DNA from: Martinezella calliandrae
GTDB taxonomy: Bacteria > Pseudomonadota > Alphaproteobacteria > Rhizobiales > Rhizobiaceae
NCBI RefSeq assembly: GCF_030272695.1
Contig: NZ_JARFYN010000002.1
Location: 186,001 to 250,000 of the forward strand
Length of the DNA: 64,000 nt
Reading direction: 5' to 3'
Each line of letters begins with the position of its first letter. Within the stretch, counting starts at the first letter, position 1. Made by a program: the position numbers and the translations under genes. This document shows, piece after piece, positions 34,552 to 43,307 of this stretch. The notes beneath the pieces were generated by a model. The model had not been told where the DNA came from. It made no database searches and was given only the letters and a program-made list of their open reading frames with translations.

Positions 34552-35604
34552 CTATTGCCCATTGCTTATGGCCTTCCGTACATGTTCTCTCGGCATATGC
34601 AGGGCGATCACCCCGAGCGTCTGGTCGCGGCCGCGAACAGCGTGATCGCCCAGATCTTCCATGGCGATCTCCTCCGGAAGCTCTATCCGTCTTGCAAGGT
34701 CGGCCGAGATCAGCACCTGGCGTTCCAGTGCCTTGCAGAGGGATTCCAACCTGGCGGTGGTGTTCACCGTGTCGCCGAAATAGGCAATCTTGTGGTGGTC
34801 GACGCCGATTTCGGCGGTGACGATGCCGCCGCCATGCAGCGCTGCCCTCAGGCGCGGCACTCTGCCGTAGGATTTCAGCCAGATTTCTGCATTCGCCTCG
34901 ATATCGGCAAGGATGTCGAAAACGCAGCGAACGCAACGGGCATTCTTCACGCCACGCTCAAGCGGCCAGGTGATGATAGCGGCATCGCCGATATAGTCGT
35001 CGATCGCGCCCTTGTGCCGCCGCACCGGCTCGGCAATCGCGCCAAATATGGAGCCCAGGTATTGCTGTGCCTTGAGGTCGCCACGCTCCTCGGCGAAGGC
35101 AGTCGAGCCGACGAGATCGATGAAGAGAAACACGCGCTCTTCCTGCACCGGATTGCGGTAACGGCCAGTCAAAAGGCTGAGGAAGACGTCACGGCCAAGC
35201 AGCTCCCGCACACGCGCGACGAAGACGACGATAGCGGTCACGATGATGGCGTAGATGTAGACGTCGACCTGGAGCAGCATGGCTTCGGCCCAGTTGTCGG
35301 TGATTAGGTGCAGGGATTTCAGCAGGGCGCCGGCCACGGCAAAGCCGATGGCGATCAAGGCGAAATCGGCAATCAAGGCAGAGACGATAAAGGCCGGCGT
35401 GGGCAGGCGATGCATCCAACGGTTCAAGCGCGGCAGGATCATGCGGCGTTCGAAGGCCAGTGCCGGCATGCCGCAGAATAACGCATAGACTGCGCCGATA
35501 TAGAGCGGTGATGCATGGAAAAATAGCTTGCCATAGACGACGCCGCTTGCGGCGACGAAAATCGCGGTCACAACCCAGTTGAGCGCTGAATGGAACCTTC
35601 CCAT
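34552..35604 (-). CDS. Membrane-bound class III adenylate/guanylate cyclase
   Basis: 350 residues from ATG 35604 (MGRFHSALNWVV). About five membrane segments in the first 150 residues are followed by one class III cyclase domain. Metal-binding Asp is in FLFIDLVGSTAF and GAIDDYIGDAAI, and the transition-state Asn/Arg in FGDTVNTTARLESL. It should make cAMP or cGMP at the inner membrane as a dimer. Rhizobia encode many such enzymes; the signal sensed is unknown. It is a single gene between ppx and rnd. Confidence 0.9.
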   Translation of the reverse strand: MGRFHSALNWVVTAIFVAASGVVYGKLFFHASPLYIGAVYALFCGMPALAFERRMILPRLNRWMHRLPTPAFIVSALIADFALIAIGFAVAGALLKSLHLITDNWAEAMLLQVDVYIYAIIVTAIVVFVARVRELLGRDVFLSLLTGRYRNPVQEERVFLFIDLVGSTAFAEERGDLKAQQYLGSIFGAIAEPVRRHKGAIDDYIGDAAIITWPLERGVKNARCVRCVFDILADIEANAEIWLKSYGRVPRLRAALHGGGIVTAEIGVDHHKIAYFGDTVNTTARLESLCKALERQVLISADLARRIELPEEIAMEDLGDHAVRGRDQTLGVIALHMPREHVRKAISNGQ

Positions 35605-35811
35605 GCTGTCGATCCGCCAAGAGCCAGCGCATACCCCCAAACCGGGATTGGTTTGGCAAAAGATCTGTGCGCCATCAACTATATGATTGCGCTAAGTATC
35701 CATTCTGTCGGATGTGGGGCACAATCGCGTTCGGAACCAACATCGCCATTTTTTGAGAGTGCGCAACCGCCAAATGTTCGGCATCGCTGACGGTTGGCAA
35801 CGGTCACGCGA

Positions 35812-36957
35812 TTACAGGCTGACTGTCTCGACTCGCTTGCCGACGAAGCGCAGGGCCACCTGTCCCTGGATAAGCTGCAGCGCGGTCTCGCCGAAAAGAT
35901 CGCGTCGCCAGCCGGAGAGAGCGGCCACGTCGGCCTTCTCGCCTTCGGCGGCGATCTTATCCAGATCCTCGCTGTTGGCGATGACTTTCGGGGCGACGCC
36001 GTGCTTTTCGGCAATGAGCTTCAGAAGAACCTTCAGCAACTCAGCGGCTGCGGCCGTACCCTCCGGCGCCTGTTGATGACGCGGCACATGCGGCATCTCG
36101 GCCTTGGGCAACGCCAAGGCCTGGTTGATCGCATCCAATACGGCCGTGCCGGAGGCGGATCGTTCCCATCCCTTCGGGATCGTCCGCAGGCGACCGAGGG
36201 CTTCCATGTCTTTAGGCTGCTGCTGGGCGATTTCGTAGATGGCGTCGTCCTTCAACACGCGAGCGCGCGGCACATTGCGGGAACGCGCCTCGCGTTCGCG
36301 CCAGGCGGCGACGTATTTCAACACGGCCAGTTCCTGCGGCTTGCGCAGCCGCATCTTCAGCCGCTGCCATGCATCGTCCGGATGCAGATCATAGGTTTCG
36401 CGCGCTTCGAGGATTGCCATTTCTTCGAGCAGCCAGGAGGCGCGACCTTCGCGCTCAAGCTGCACTTTCAGCGAAAGATAGACATCACGCAGGTGGGTAA
36501 CGTCGGCGAGCGCATAGTCGAGCTGTTTCTCCGACAGCGGCCGGCGGCTCCAGTCGGTGAAGCGCGAGGACTTGTCGATATGAACGTTCTTGATGCGGCT
36601 GACGAGCTGGTCGTAGGAGACCGAATCGCCGAAACCGCAGACCATGGCGGCGACCTGGGTGTCGAAGATCGGGTGCGGGATAAGGTTGCCGCGATTGAAG
36701 ATGATTTCGATGTCCTGGCGGGCGGCGTGGAATACTTTCATGACGGCGGGATTGGCCATCAGCTCAAAGAAAGGTTTCAACTCCAGGCCCTTGGCCAGCG
36801 GATCAACAAGCACTTCGGTCGTCGGGCTCGCCATCTGGATCAAGCACAGCTCCGGCCAGAAGGTCGTCTCGCGCAGGAATTCGGTGTCGATGGTAATGAA
36901 TTCTGACTTGGCCAGCTCTTGGCAGGCCGCCTCCAATTGGGCGGTAGTTTCGATCAT
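35812..36957 (-). CDS. rnd: Ribonuclease D
   Basis: A 381-residue DEDD 3'-5' exoribonuclease for tRNA and other small RNA maturation. Exo motifs are seen: IDTEFLRETTF (first Asp-Glu), VFHAARQDIEIIF and LDYALADVTHL. An HRDC domain follows from about residue 210. Length and order are normal, and it appears monocistronic. Confidence 0.95.
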   Translation of the reverse strand: MIETTAQLEAACQELAKSEFITIDTEFLRETTFWPELCLIQMASPTTEVLVDPLAKGLELKPFFELMANPAVMKVFHAARQDIEIIFNRGNLIPHPIFDTQVAAMVCGFGDSVSYDQLVSRIKNVHIDKSSRFTDWSRRPLSEKQLDYALADVTHLRDVYLSLKVQLEREGRASWLLEEMAILEARETYDLHPDDAWQRLKMRLRKPQELAVLKYVAAWREREARSRNVPRARVLKDDAIYEIAQQQPKDMEALGRLRTIPKGWERSASGTAVLDAINQALALPKAEMPHVPRHQQAPEGTAAAAELLKVLLKLIAEKHGVAPKVIANSEDLDKIAAEGEKADVAALSGWRRDLFGETALQLIQGQVALRFVGKRVETVSL

Positions 36958-37124
36958 ATCAACACATTCATCGGTAAAATAGTCCGCTAACCTTCCTTCT
37001 CCTTTCGGTCGGATATGTCAATACGTCGAAAGCCCAAGCCTCAGGCAGACGCCGCTTTTAAGCGGAATCGCTCAAAGCAAATAGGTCGCGCAAAGCCAGC
37101 GTGGCGCGGGTTTCCCATTCCTGC

Positions 37125-38519
37125 CTAAGCCACGCGCAGATAGCTGGTCATGCCCGTCTTCTGATGTTCGATGATATGGCAATGGAGCACCCAGTCGCCG
37201 GGATTATCGGCAACGAAAGCGAGCTGCACCTTCTCGTTCGGCTGTATGAGGTAGGTGTCCGAGACGAATGGCTGGACCTGGCGTGTCGAAGAGGAGAGCA
37301 CTGTGAAGCTCATGCCGTGCAGATGGATCGGATGCGTGTGCGGCGTGACGTTTTCCATGTCGATGACATAGCTCTTGCCGAGTTTCAGTTCGGCCAGCGG
37401 CGTGGTCGGATCGGGCGAATCGCCCGGCCACGGCACCTTGTTGATCGCCCAGAAACTAAAGCCGAGCGAACCGCAAATGCTGTTGTCGGCGGAGTTTTCC
37501 GCCGTGGCGCTGAGGATCAGCGGAATATGTTGGGCCGAGCCAATATCCGCCTTCGCGACCGGATTGTCCTCAACGGTTGCCAGATCGCGAACATCGCGCT
37601 TCAACGTGCCGCCGACCGACCGCAGCGTTGCGAGCACCTTCGGGTCGGTGCCCCTGATATCCTCGAGCTTGACGATCGCGCCTTCGTCGTCGGGCATACG
37701 TACGGCCAACTCAAGGCGTTGACCGGGCCCTAGCTGCAGCAATTCGAGCGGAAAGCGCTGCGGCACCGGGTTGCCGTCGATGGCGATCACCGTTGCTTCA
37801 GCCCCTTCCAGGCGGAAAGAATAGATGCGCGTGACGTCAGTTATGGCGAGGCGCAGCCGGACCAGCCCGCCGGAAGGCGCGTCATATTGCGGCTGCTGCC
37901 GCCAATTGGCCGTCCGCACCGTGCCGTAGGTACCAGATTTGGCGGAATCGCGCGGCCGGAACTGCGCGATGAACTGGCCGTCGCCGCCGAGCCGCCAGTC
38001 GCGCAGATTGAGGACCACTTCGGAATCGAATGTCGGATCTTTCGGATTTTCCACGACGATGACCCCGGTCATGCCGTGCCCCATCTGGATCAGCGTGTTG
38101 CAATGCGGGTGATACCAGAAGGTGCCAGAATCGGGCGGAGTGAAGGCATAGTCGAAATGATCGCCGGTATAGACATAAGGCTGCGTCAGGAAGGGCACGC
38201 CGTCCATCTTGTTCGGGAGGCGGATGCCATGCCAGTGAATTGTCGTCGGATCATCTATGCCGTTGACAAGGCGAGCGGCAAAGGGCTCGCCTTTTTTCAT
38301 GCGCACAACCGGCGGCATGCCGGCTTCGCCATAGGTCAAGACGTTCTGGGTCGCTCCAGCATCCATCAAATCGGCTTGGATCTTTGTGGTTTTTAGAACC
38401 TGCGGCTCCGGCGCCGCTATCGCGCTGCCGCCAGACCTGCCGGCGATGTCGAGCCCCACACCATAGGCGCCGGCAATGGCGGAGGCTTTCAGAAGATTGC
38501 GACGGGTGAGGATGGGCAT
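37125..38519 (-). CDS. Multicopper oxidase, Tat-exported
   Basis: 464 residues from ATG 38519 (MPILTRRNLLKAS). The TRRNLLK start is a twin-arginine signal, so it is exported folded to the periplasm. Copper motifs are complete: HWHG, WYHPH, HTHPIHLHG and HCHIIEHQKTGM, giving the trinuclear cluster and type 1 site. Three cupredoxin domains are expected. It may detoxify copper or oxidise phenols, as CueO/laccase-like enzymes do. No copper regulator is adjacent. The extra 18 residues to 38573 are unlikely to be real. Confidence 0.92.
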   Translation of the reverse strand: MPILTRRNLLKASAIAGAYGVGLDIAGRSGGSAIAAPEPQVLKTTKIQADLMDAGATQNVLTYGEAGMPPVVRMKKGEPFAARLVNGIDDPTTIHWHGIRLPNKMDGVPFLTQPYVYTGDHFDYAFTPPDSGTFWYHPHCNTLIQMGHGMTGVIVVENPKDPTFDSEVVLNLRDWRLGGDGQFIAQFRPRDSAKSGTYGTVRTANWRQQPQYDAPSGGLVRLRLAITDVTRIYSFRLEGAEATVIAIDGNPVPQRFPLELLQLGPGQRLELAVRMPDDEGAIVKLEDIRGTDPKVLATLRSVGGTLKRDVRDLATVEDNPVAKADIGSAQHIPLILSATAENSADNSICGSLGFSFWAINKVPWPGDSPDPTTPLAELKLGKSYVIDMENVTPHTHPIHLHGMSFTVLSSSTRQVQPFVSDTYLIQPNEKVQLAFVADNPGDWVLHCHIIEHQKTGMTSYLRVA

Positions 38520-38739
38520 GCGAGGCTCCGAAACACGGGGATGTGCATGCCTGTTTAAAGTTGACTGTGGCATTCAGCAATAGGTCTGGGGTAGATGAAT
38601 TGCCGCATCGGACTACTGGGGGCGTGGATGTTGGTTCGCAATTCTCGCCGTGCTGGAATTCATTTGGCTACATGTTGTTTATGGTAGTGATGACGGAAAC
38701 GAGAAAACTCTTGCATTGCAACGTTCTGATCGACATTGA

Positions 38740-39066
38740 CAGTTCGCAATAACGATACGCGCTGATGCCACCAAGGCCGAGAAACTGCTTTGGCAGTCTC
38801 TGCGCCGCAGCCAGCTTCATGGGTTCAAAGTCAAGCCACAGGTTCCGATCGATGGTTAGATTTTGGACTTCGTATGTTTCGAAGCTCGGATGATCGTTGA
38901 GGTCGCTGGAGCGCAACACGCCGTAAGCAAGACTGACCGGAAAAGAGACGCGTATCTTCTAGATCAGGACTTTCATATTCTACGGATCTGGAACCACGAG
39001 GTCGTCAGGGATCTTGGTGGAATCTGTTTAACGATCCTGGCGAAGCTGAAAAACACTGGAGAATGA
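38740..39066 (+). pseudogene. DUF559 endonuclease-like gene with an internal stop
   Basis: The frame opens at 38740 and reads through typical DUF559 sequence (DATKAEKLLWQSLRR, then GFKVKPQVPI, then LDFVCFEARMIVEVAGAQHA and ILRIWNHEV). It is cut by an in-frame TAG at 38857-38859, just where the family has a Gly-Pro-Tyr-x turn before the FxC...E catalytic part. DUF559 proteins belong to the restriction-endonuclease-like fold with very-short-patch-repair relatives. The N-terminal start is missing too, so this is a relic. Confidence 0.75.
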
Positions 39067-39473
39067 GCTGGAGCGCGAAGCAATCTCGAAGCCCATCTCG
39101 CCCTTGGCGGGCGAGAAAGCATTTCCACTGGTTTCGGAATTGTGCGAGCGGAAGTTCCAAGCTCTCGAGAGTTTGGCGCAATTTCTAAGCCATTGAAATT
39201 GCAAGAGCGGGGGCGTTCCTTGCTCACCCCAATTCAGGAGTTCTCTGCGTCCCCGCCTACCCCCCCTCTTGCAAAAACTAAGACTTGGATGAGGGACAAG
39301 CCCTCATCCAAGCCTAAGTTTTTGCTTTCTCGTCGGCCTGGGGCGAGATAGAAGCGGCGCTCGAGCCTTGACAAATCAGGCGCACCATGCGCTTTTCCGC
39401 CCGATTTTCTCGTCGGCAGGCGAGGGGCTTTTGTCCGCATTCGCCGCCGTCCGCCAAGTCCAGGATATATACT
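39067..39473. other. Gene-free 400-bp region before aspS
   Basis: No ORF is convincing. It contains a small CTCGCCC/GGGCGAG hairpin (about 39106-39124), C-rich and A-rich patches, and one very strong 55-bp hairpin described separately. The aspS promoter must lie in its right part, though I cannot fix it. Confidence 0.5.
39271..39325. repeat. 55-bp hairpin (25-bp inverted repeat) upstream of aspS
   Basis: The arms are 39271-39295 and 39301-39325 with a 5-base ACAAG loop. Outer GCAAAAACT and inner CTTGGATGAGGG blocks pair exactly; only two of 25 positions mismatch. It lies 149 bp upstream of the aspS ATG. It may be a terminator relic, an mRNA leader structure or a mobile-repeat trace. Confidence 0.7.
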
Positions 39474-41264
39474 ATGCATCGCTATCGCAGCCACACATGC
39501 GCCGCCCTGCGCAAGTCCGACGTCGGTTCGACCGTCCGCATCTCCGGCTGGGTTCATCGCGTCCGAGATCATGGCGGCGTGCTGTTCATCGATCTGCGCG
39601 ATCACTACGGTATTACGCAGGTTGTCGCCGACCCGGATTCACCGGCCTTCAAGCTGGCCGAGACCGTGCGCGGCGAGTGGGTCATCCGTGTCGACGGCCT
39701 GGTGAAGGCTCGTACCGAAGACACGATCAACAAGAACATGCCGACCGGCGAGATCGAGCTTTATGCGCAAGAGATCGAAGTGCTCTCCGCCGCCAAGGAG
39801 TTGCCGCTGCCGGTTTTCGGCGAGCCGGAGTATCCGGAAGACGTTCGCCTGAAGTATCGCTTCCTTGATCTGCGCCGCGAAACGCTGCACAGGAATATCG
39901 TCAGGCGCACGCAAGTTATCTCCTCCATGCGCCGCCATATGGGCGAAGTGGGCTTCACCGAATATTCCACGCCGATCCTGACGGCCTCGTCGCCGGAAGG
40001 CGCGCGCGACTTCCTGGTGCCGAGCCGCATTCATCCCGGCACGTTTTATGCCCTGCCGCAGGCGCCGCAGCAGTATAAGCAGCTCCTGATGGTCGCCGGC
40101 TTCGACCGCTATTTCCAGATCGCGCCCTGCTTCCGCGACGAAGACCCGCGTGCCGACCGGCTGCCGGGCGAATTCTACCAGCTCGACCTCGAGATGAGCT
40201 TCGTCACCCAGGAAGATGTCTGGAACACCATGGGACCGCTCATGACCCAGGTGTTCGAGGAATTTGCCGACGGCAAGCCCGTCACCAAGGAATGGCCGCG
40301 CATCCCCTATGATGTCGCGATCCGCAAATACGGTACGGACAAGCCCGACCTGCGCAACCCAATCGTTATGGAAGCGGTGACCGAGCATTTCGCCGGCTCC
40401 GGCTTCAAGGTCTTCGCCAACATGATCGCCTCTAACCCGAAGGTTCAGGTCTGGGCGATCCCGGCCAAGACCGGCGGCTCCCGAGCTTTCTGCGACCGCA
40501 TGAACGCCTGGGCGCAGAGCCAGGGCCAGCCAGGACTCGGTTACATCTTCTGGCGCAAGGAAGGCGAAAAGCTCGAAGGCGCCGGCCCGCTTGCCAAGAA
40601 CATTGGCGAGGAGCGCACCGATGCGATCCGTACCCAGCTCGGCCTCGGCGACGGCGACGCCTGCTTCTTCGTCGCCGGCGATCCGGACAAGTTCCACAAG
40701 TTTGCCGGCGAGGCCCGTACCAAGGCCGGTGAGGAGCTGAACCTGGTCGATCGCGACCGTTTCGAGCTCTGCTGGATCGTCGACTTCCCGTTCTTCGAAT
40801 GGAGCGAGGAAGAAAAGAAGGTCGATTTTGCCCACAACCCGTTCTCCATGCCGCAGGGCGGTCTTGAGGCGCTACAGAGCCAGGATCCGCTGACGATCAA
40901 AGCCTTCCAGTACGACGCCGTCTGCAACGGCTTCGAAATCGCTTCCGGTTCGATCCGTAACCAGTCGCCGGAAACGATGGTTGCCGCCTTCGAAAAGGTC
41001 GGGCTCAGCCAGGCGGATGTCGAGGAGCGCTTCGGCGGTCTCTACCGCGCCTTCCAATACGGCGCGCCTCCGCACGGTGGTGCTGCTTTCGGCATCGACC
41101 GCATCGTCATGCTGCTGGTCGGCGCCAAGAACCTGCGCGAGATCTCGCTGTTCCCGATGAACCAGCAGGCGCAGGATCTGCTGATGGGCGCTCCGTCGCC
41201 TGCAACGCCCACGCAGCTGCGCGAGCTGGCAATCCGCCCGATACCACCGGTCAAGAAGGACTAA
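39474..41264 (+). CDS. aspS: Aspartyl-tRNA synthetase
   Basis: 596 residues from ATG 39474 ([12 protein letters not shown]), the usual bacterial size. The N-terminal OB fold binds the anticodon; the class II catalytic core and the bacterial GAD insertion follow. [15 protein letters not shown] is motif 2, and [15 protein letters not shown] near the C-terminus is motif 3. The upstream 29 in-frame residues do not look like family sequence. In bacteria without asparaginyl-tRNA synthetase it may also charge tRNA-Asn; the sequence alone does not decide this. Confidence 0.97.
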   Translation: MHRYRSHTCAALRKSDVGSTVRISGWVHRVRDHGGVLFIDLRDHYGITQVVADPDSPAFKLAETVRGEWVIRVDGLVKARTEDTINKNMPTGEIELYAQEIEVLSAAKELPLPVFGEPEYPEDVRLKYRFLDLRRETLHRNIVRRTQVISSMRRHMGEVGFTEYSTPILTASSPEGARDFLVPSRIHPGTFYALPQAPQQYKQLLMVAGFDRYFQIAPCFRDEDPRADRLPGEFYQLDLEMSFVTQEDVWNTMGPLMTQVFEEFADGKPVTKEWPRIPYDVAIRKYGTDKPDLRNPIVMEAVTEHFAGSGFKVFANMIASNPKVQVWAIPAKTGGSRAFCDRMNAWAQSQGQPGLGYIFWRKEGEKLEGAGPLAKNIGEERTDAIRTQLGLGDGDACFFVAGDPDKFHKFAGEARTKAGEELNLVDRDRFELCWIVDFPFFEWSEEEKKVDFAHNPFSMPQGGLEALQSQDPLTIKAFQYDAVCNGFEIASGSIRNQSPETMVAAFEKVGLSQADVEERFGGLYRAFQYGAPPHGGAAFGIDRIVMLLVGAKNLREISLFPMNQQAQDLLMGAPSPATPTQLRELAIRPIPPVKKD

Positions 41265-41299
41265 GGATTTTCACAAGCTTCCAGGTTTCATGAAAATGC

Positions 41300-41330
41300 A
41301 AAACCCGGCGACCGAAATCGCCGGGTTTTT
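41300..41330. terminator. Terminator between aspS and the serine hydrolase
   Basis: AAAACCCGGCGA (about 41300-41311) pairs with TCGCCGGGTTTTT (about 41318-41330). It lies between convergent genes and has U-tracts on both strands. It is nearly identical to the hairpin at 43255-43283. Confidence 0.9.
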
Positions 41331-41348
41331 GTTGGTCTTGGGAGGGAA

Positions 41349-42518
41349 TTAAAGAGCGGCATAAATCGCGTCGCGAAGATCGATGGTGAACTGTCCCCAC
41401 ATGCCCTCGATCGCCGTATTGGTCAGCGCCACGACCGTCAGCTTTTGCTGTGGGTCTACGAACCAGCTGTGACCATAGACGCCGCCCCATTTGATCGTGC
41501 CCTTGGAGAATGGCGCCTGGGCAGCAATGGGGTCGATGACGACGGACCAGCCATAACCGAAGCCGAAGCCGGCTTGTTGCGTCTGCATATGGCCGCCCGC
41601 CTGATCGGTCATCATGGTCTTGACAGTATCCGCCGACAGCAGCGGTGCGCCGCCCTTCCGTATGGCTTCCAGAATGGCAAGAATGTCACTTGCCGTTCCG
41701 GCCATGCCCGCGCCGCCGGAATGATAGGAGCTGGCATCGAATATCCTGTCCGGCGCGAACCGAATGAAGCCATCGAGGATCGGAACGAGCGCCTCTTGTC
41801 CCATTGGCTCCGGCTCAAATGCACTATTCAAATAGGCGACTGGCAAGCGGCTGCGGTCGCGGACCGAGAAGGCAGTATCGGAAAGGCCGAGCGGCTTCAT
41901 CACGAGCTCCTCAACGACCTCGCCGAGAGCACGGCCGGTTTCCTTTTCGATGATGCCGCCGAGCACATCCATCGCCAGCGAATATTGCCAGCCTTCGCCG
42001 GGCGGAAAGAGAAGAGGTGCACTGGCCAGGCGCTTGAGGTTATCAGCCAATGACAGGCCGGGGGTGTCCAGCCCGTCAGATACGCTGGCGCGATGATAGG
42101 GGCCGTCCTGCGCCTCGGCGAATGTGTAACCCAGTCCGGACGTGTGCGTCAGTAGGTGGCGGATGCGGATAACGGCCTCGCCTCCATCGGGCAGCCGCGG
42201 CCGGAAGTCCGGCAGCCATTTGGTGATCGGATCGTCGAGCCCGATGCGGCCCTGCTCGACGAGCCGCATGGCGGTAATGGTGACGATCGGCTTGGTGATG
42301 GAGGCCAGGCGGAAGATGGCATCCTCCTGCATCGCCACCTTGTTTTCTCGATCCGCCAGGCCGGCAGCGCGGCTGTAGATCAGCTCACCGTTCCGGGCGA
42401 TCTGGACCACGGTCCCGACCAGCCTCTTGTCGGCCAGAGCGGTATCAATCGCAGCATCGACACCTTGAGAAAGGCTGCCGTGGCTTGGACGCGCGGAATT
42501 TTCCAGGGGAAGACTCAT
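41349..42518 (-). CDS. Beta-lactamase-fold serine hydrolase (class C / esterase type)
   Basis: 389 residues from ATG 42518 (MSLPLENSARPSHG). The nucleophile motif is Ser73-x-x-Lys76 (ASITK), followed by the YSL block (WQYSLAMDVLGG) and a late GWSVVIDP region. Such enzymes include esterases (EstB), D-amino-acid peptidases and class C lactamases. With no signal peptide it is probably a cytosolic esterase, not a resistance enzyme. It is divergent from a TetR regulator across about 65 bp that carries paired operator-like sites. Confidence 0.88.
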   Translation of the reverse strand: MSLPLENSARPSHGSLSQGVDAAIDTALADKRLVGTVVQIARNGELIYSRAAGLADRENKVAMQEDAIFRLASITKPIVTITAMRLVEQGRIGLDDPITKWLPDFRPRLPDGGEAVIRIRHLLTHTSGLGYTFAEAQDGPYHRASVSDGLDTPGLSLADNLKRLASAPLLFPPGEGWQYSLAMDVLGGIIEKETGRALGEVVEELVMKPLGLSDTAFSVRDRSRLPVAYLNSAFEPEPMGQEALVPILDGFIRFAPDRIFDASSYHSGGAGMAGTASDILAILEAIRKGGAPLLSADTVKTMMTDQAGGHMQTQQAGFGFGYGWSVVIDPIAAQAPFSKGTIKWGGVYGHSWFVDPQQKLTVVALTNTAIEGMWGQFTIDLRDAIYAAL

Positions 42519-42537
42519 GGGGCAAAACCTTCTATAA

Positions 42538-42597
42538 TCACAATGACCATTCCTGAATAAACCAGATCGGGAAATAATTCTAGAGTGACCATTGTGA
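42538..42597. promoter_or_regulatory. Paired operator-like sites between serine hydrolase and TetR
   Basis: TGACCATT occurs at 42544-42551 and 42586-42593, and TCACAATG (42538-42545) is the exact complement of CATTGTGA (42590-42597). The two sites flank the divergent promoter region and the right one overlaps the TetR start. This is typical of TetR autoregulation. Confidence 0.45.
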
Positions 42598-43241
42598 AAA
42601 ATAACGAAGAGACAGGAGATTCCGCGCCACGCAAGCGCGGACGGCCGCCGGCTTTCGATCGCGAGACGGTTCTCGCCGCCGCACGCGACACTTTCTGGAA
42701 GCATGGCTATGATGGTTCCTCCATCGCCGATCTGACGGCAGCTATGGGAATTACGCCGCAAAGTCTCTATGCTGCCTTTGGCTCCAAGGCCGAGCTCTAC
42801 CGAGAAACGCTCGATCAGTATCGGCGCATGCCACGAGCGGAGCCCGGCAATCCGTTTACGGACATGACCGATACGGTGACCGCCTTCGAGCGCTTTCTGA
42901 CAAATTCCGCCAAGACCTTCACGGCGCCGGAGCATCCGAAGGGCTGCATGATATCGACGGCGGTGCTGAATTGCGCAGAGGAAAACGAGCCGATCGCCCA
43001 TCACGTCGCGTCGATGCGCCTGCAGACGCTGGCTATCTTCACGGCACGGATCGAGCGCGGTATCGCGGAGGGCGACATGCGGCCGGATGCCGACGCCCAA
43101 TCGCTAGCTCGCTTTCTGGGCGCAATCGTGCAGGGCATGTCCGTCCAGGCGCGCGATGGTGCAACCACGGATGAACTGCTTGCCCTATTGTCCCATGGCC
43201 TCAGCGAGCTGAAAAAATATCAACTATCCGAGGAGATCTAA
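42585..43241 (+). CDS. TetR family transcriptional regulator
   Basis: 218 residues starting at GTG 42585; a second GTG at 42594 is possible. The basic KRGRPPAFDRETVLAAARDTFWKHGYDGSSIADLTAAMGITPQSLYAAFGSKAELY segment is a TetR helix-turn-helix. The C-terminal domain resembles the AcrR/YvrI-type subfamily. It is divergent from the serine hydrolase and likely represses both it and itself. Confidence 0.92.
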   Translation: MTIVKNNEETGDSAPRKRGRPPAFDRETVLAAARDTFWKHGYDGSSIADLTAAMGITPQSLYAAFGSKAELYRETLDQYRRMPRAEPGNPFTDMTDTVTAFERFLTNSAKTFTAPEHPKGCMISTAVLNCAEENEPIAHHVASMRLQTLAIFTARIERGIAEGDMRPDADAQSLARFLGAIVQGMSVQARDGATTDELLALLSHGLSELKKYQLSEEI

Positions 43242-43254
43242 CCGGCGGCAAAGA

Positions 43255-43283
43255 AAAACCCGGCGACGGAGATCGCCGGGTTT
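43255..43283. terminator. Terminator between TetR and the exported protein gene
   Basis: AAAACCCGGCGA pairs with TCGCCGGGTTT at 43256-43283, a 10-11-bp stem. It is near-identical to the aspS terminator at 41300-41330, which suggests copying or convergence on the same strong hairpin. Confidence 0.85.
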
Positions 43284-43307
43284 CTGAGCAGCTTGGAGAA
43301 CGGCCGC

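Noticed and set aside
38543-38752. Small plus-strand ORF between the multicopper oxidase and the DUF559 relic, and the opposing ORF 38668-38919
   Set aside because: No domain, no ribosome-binding site, and the minus-strand one is simply antisense to the DUF559 sequence.
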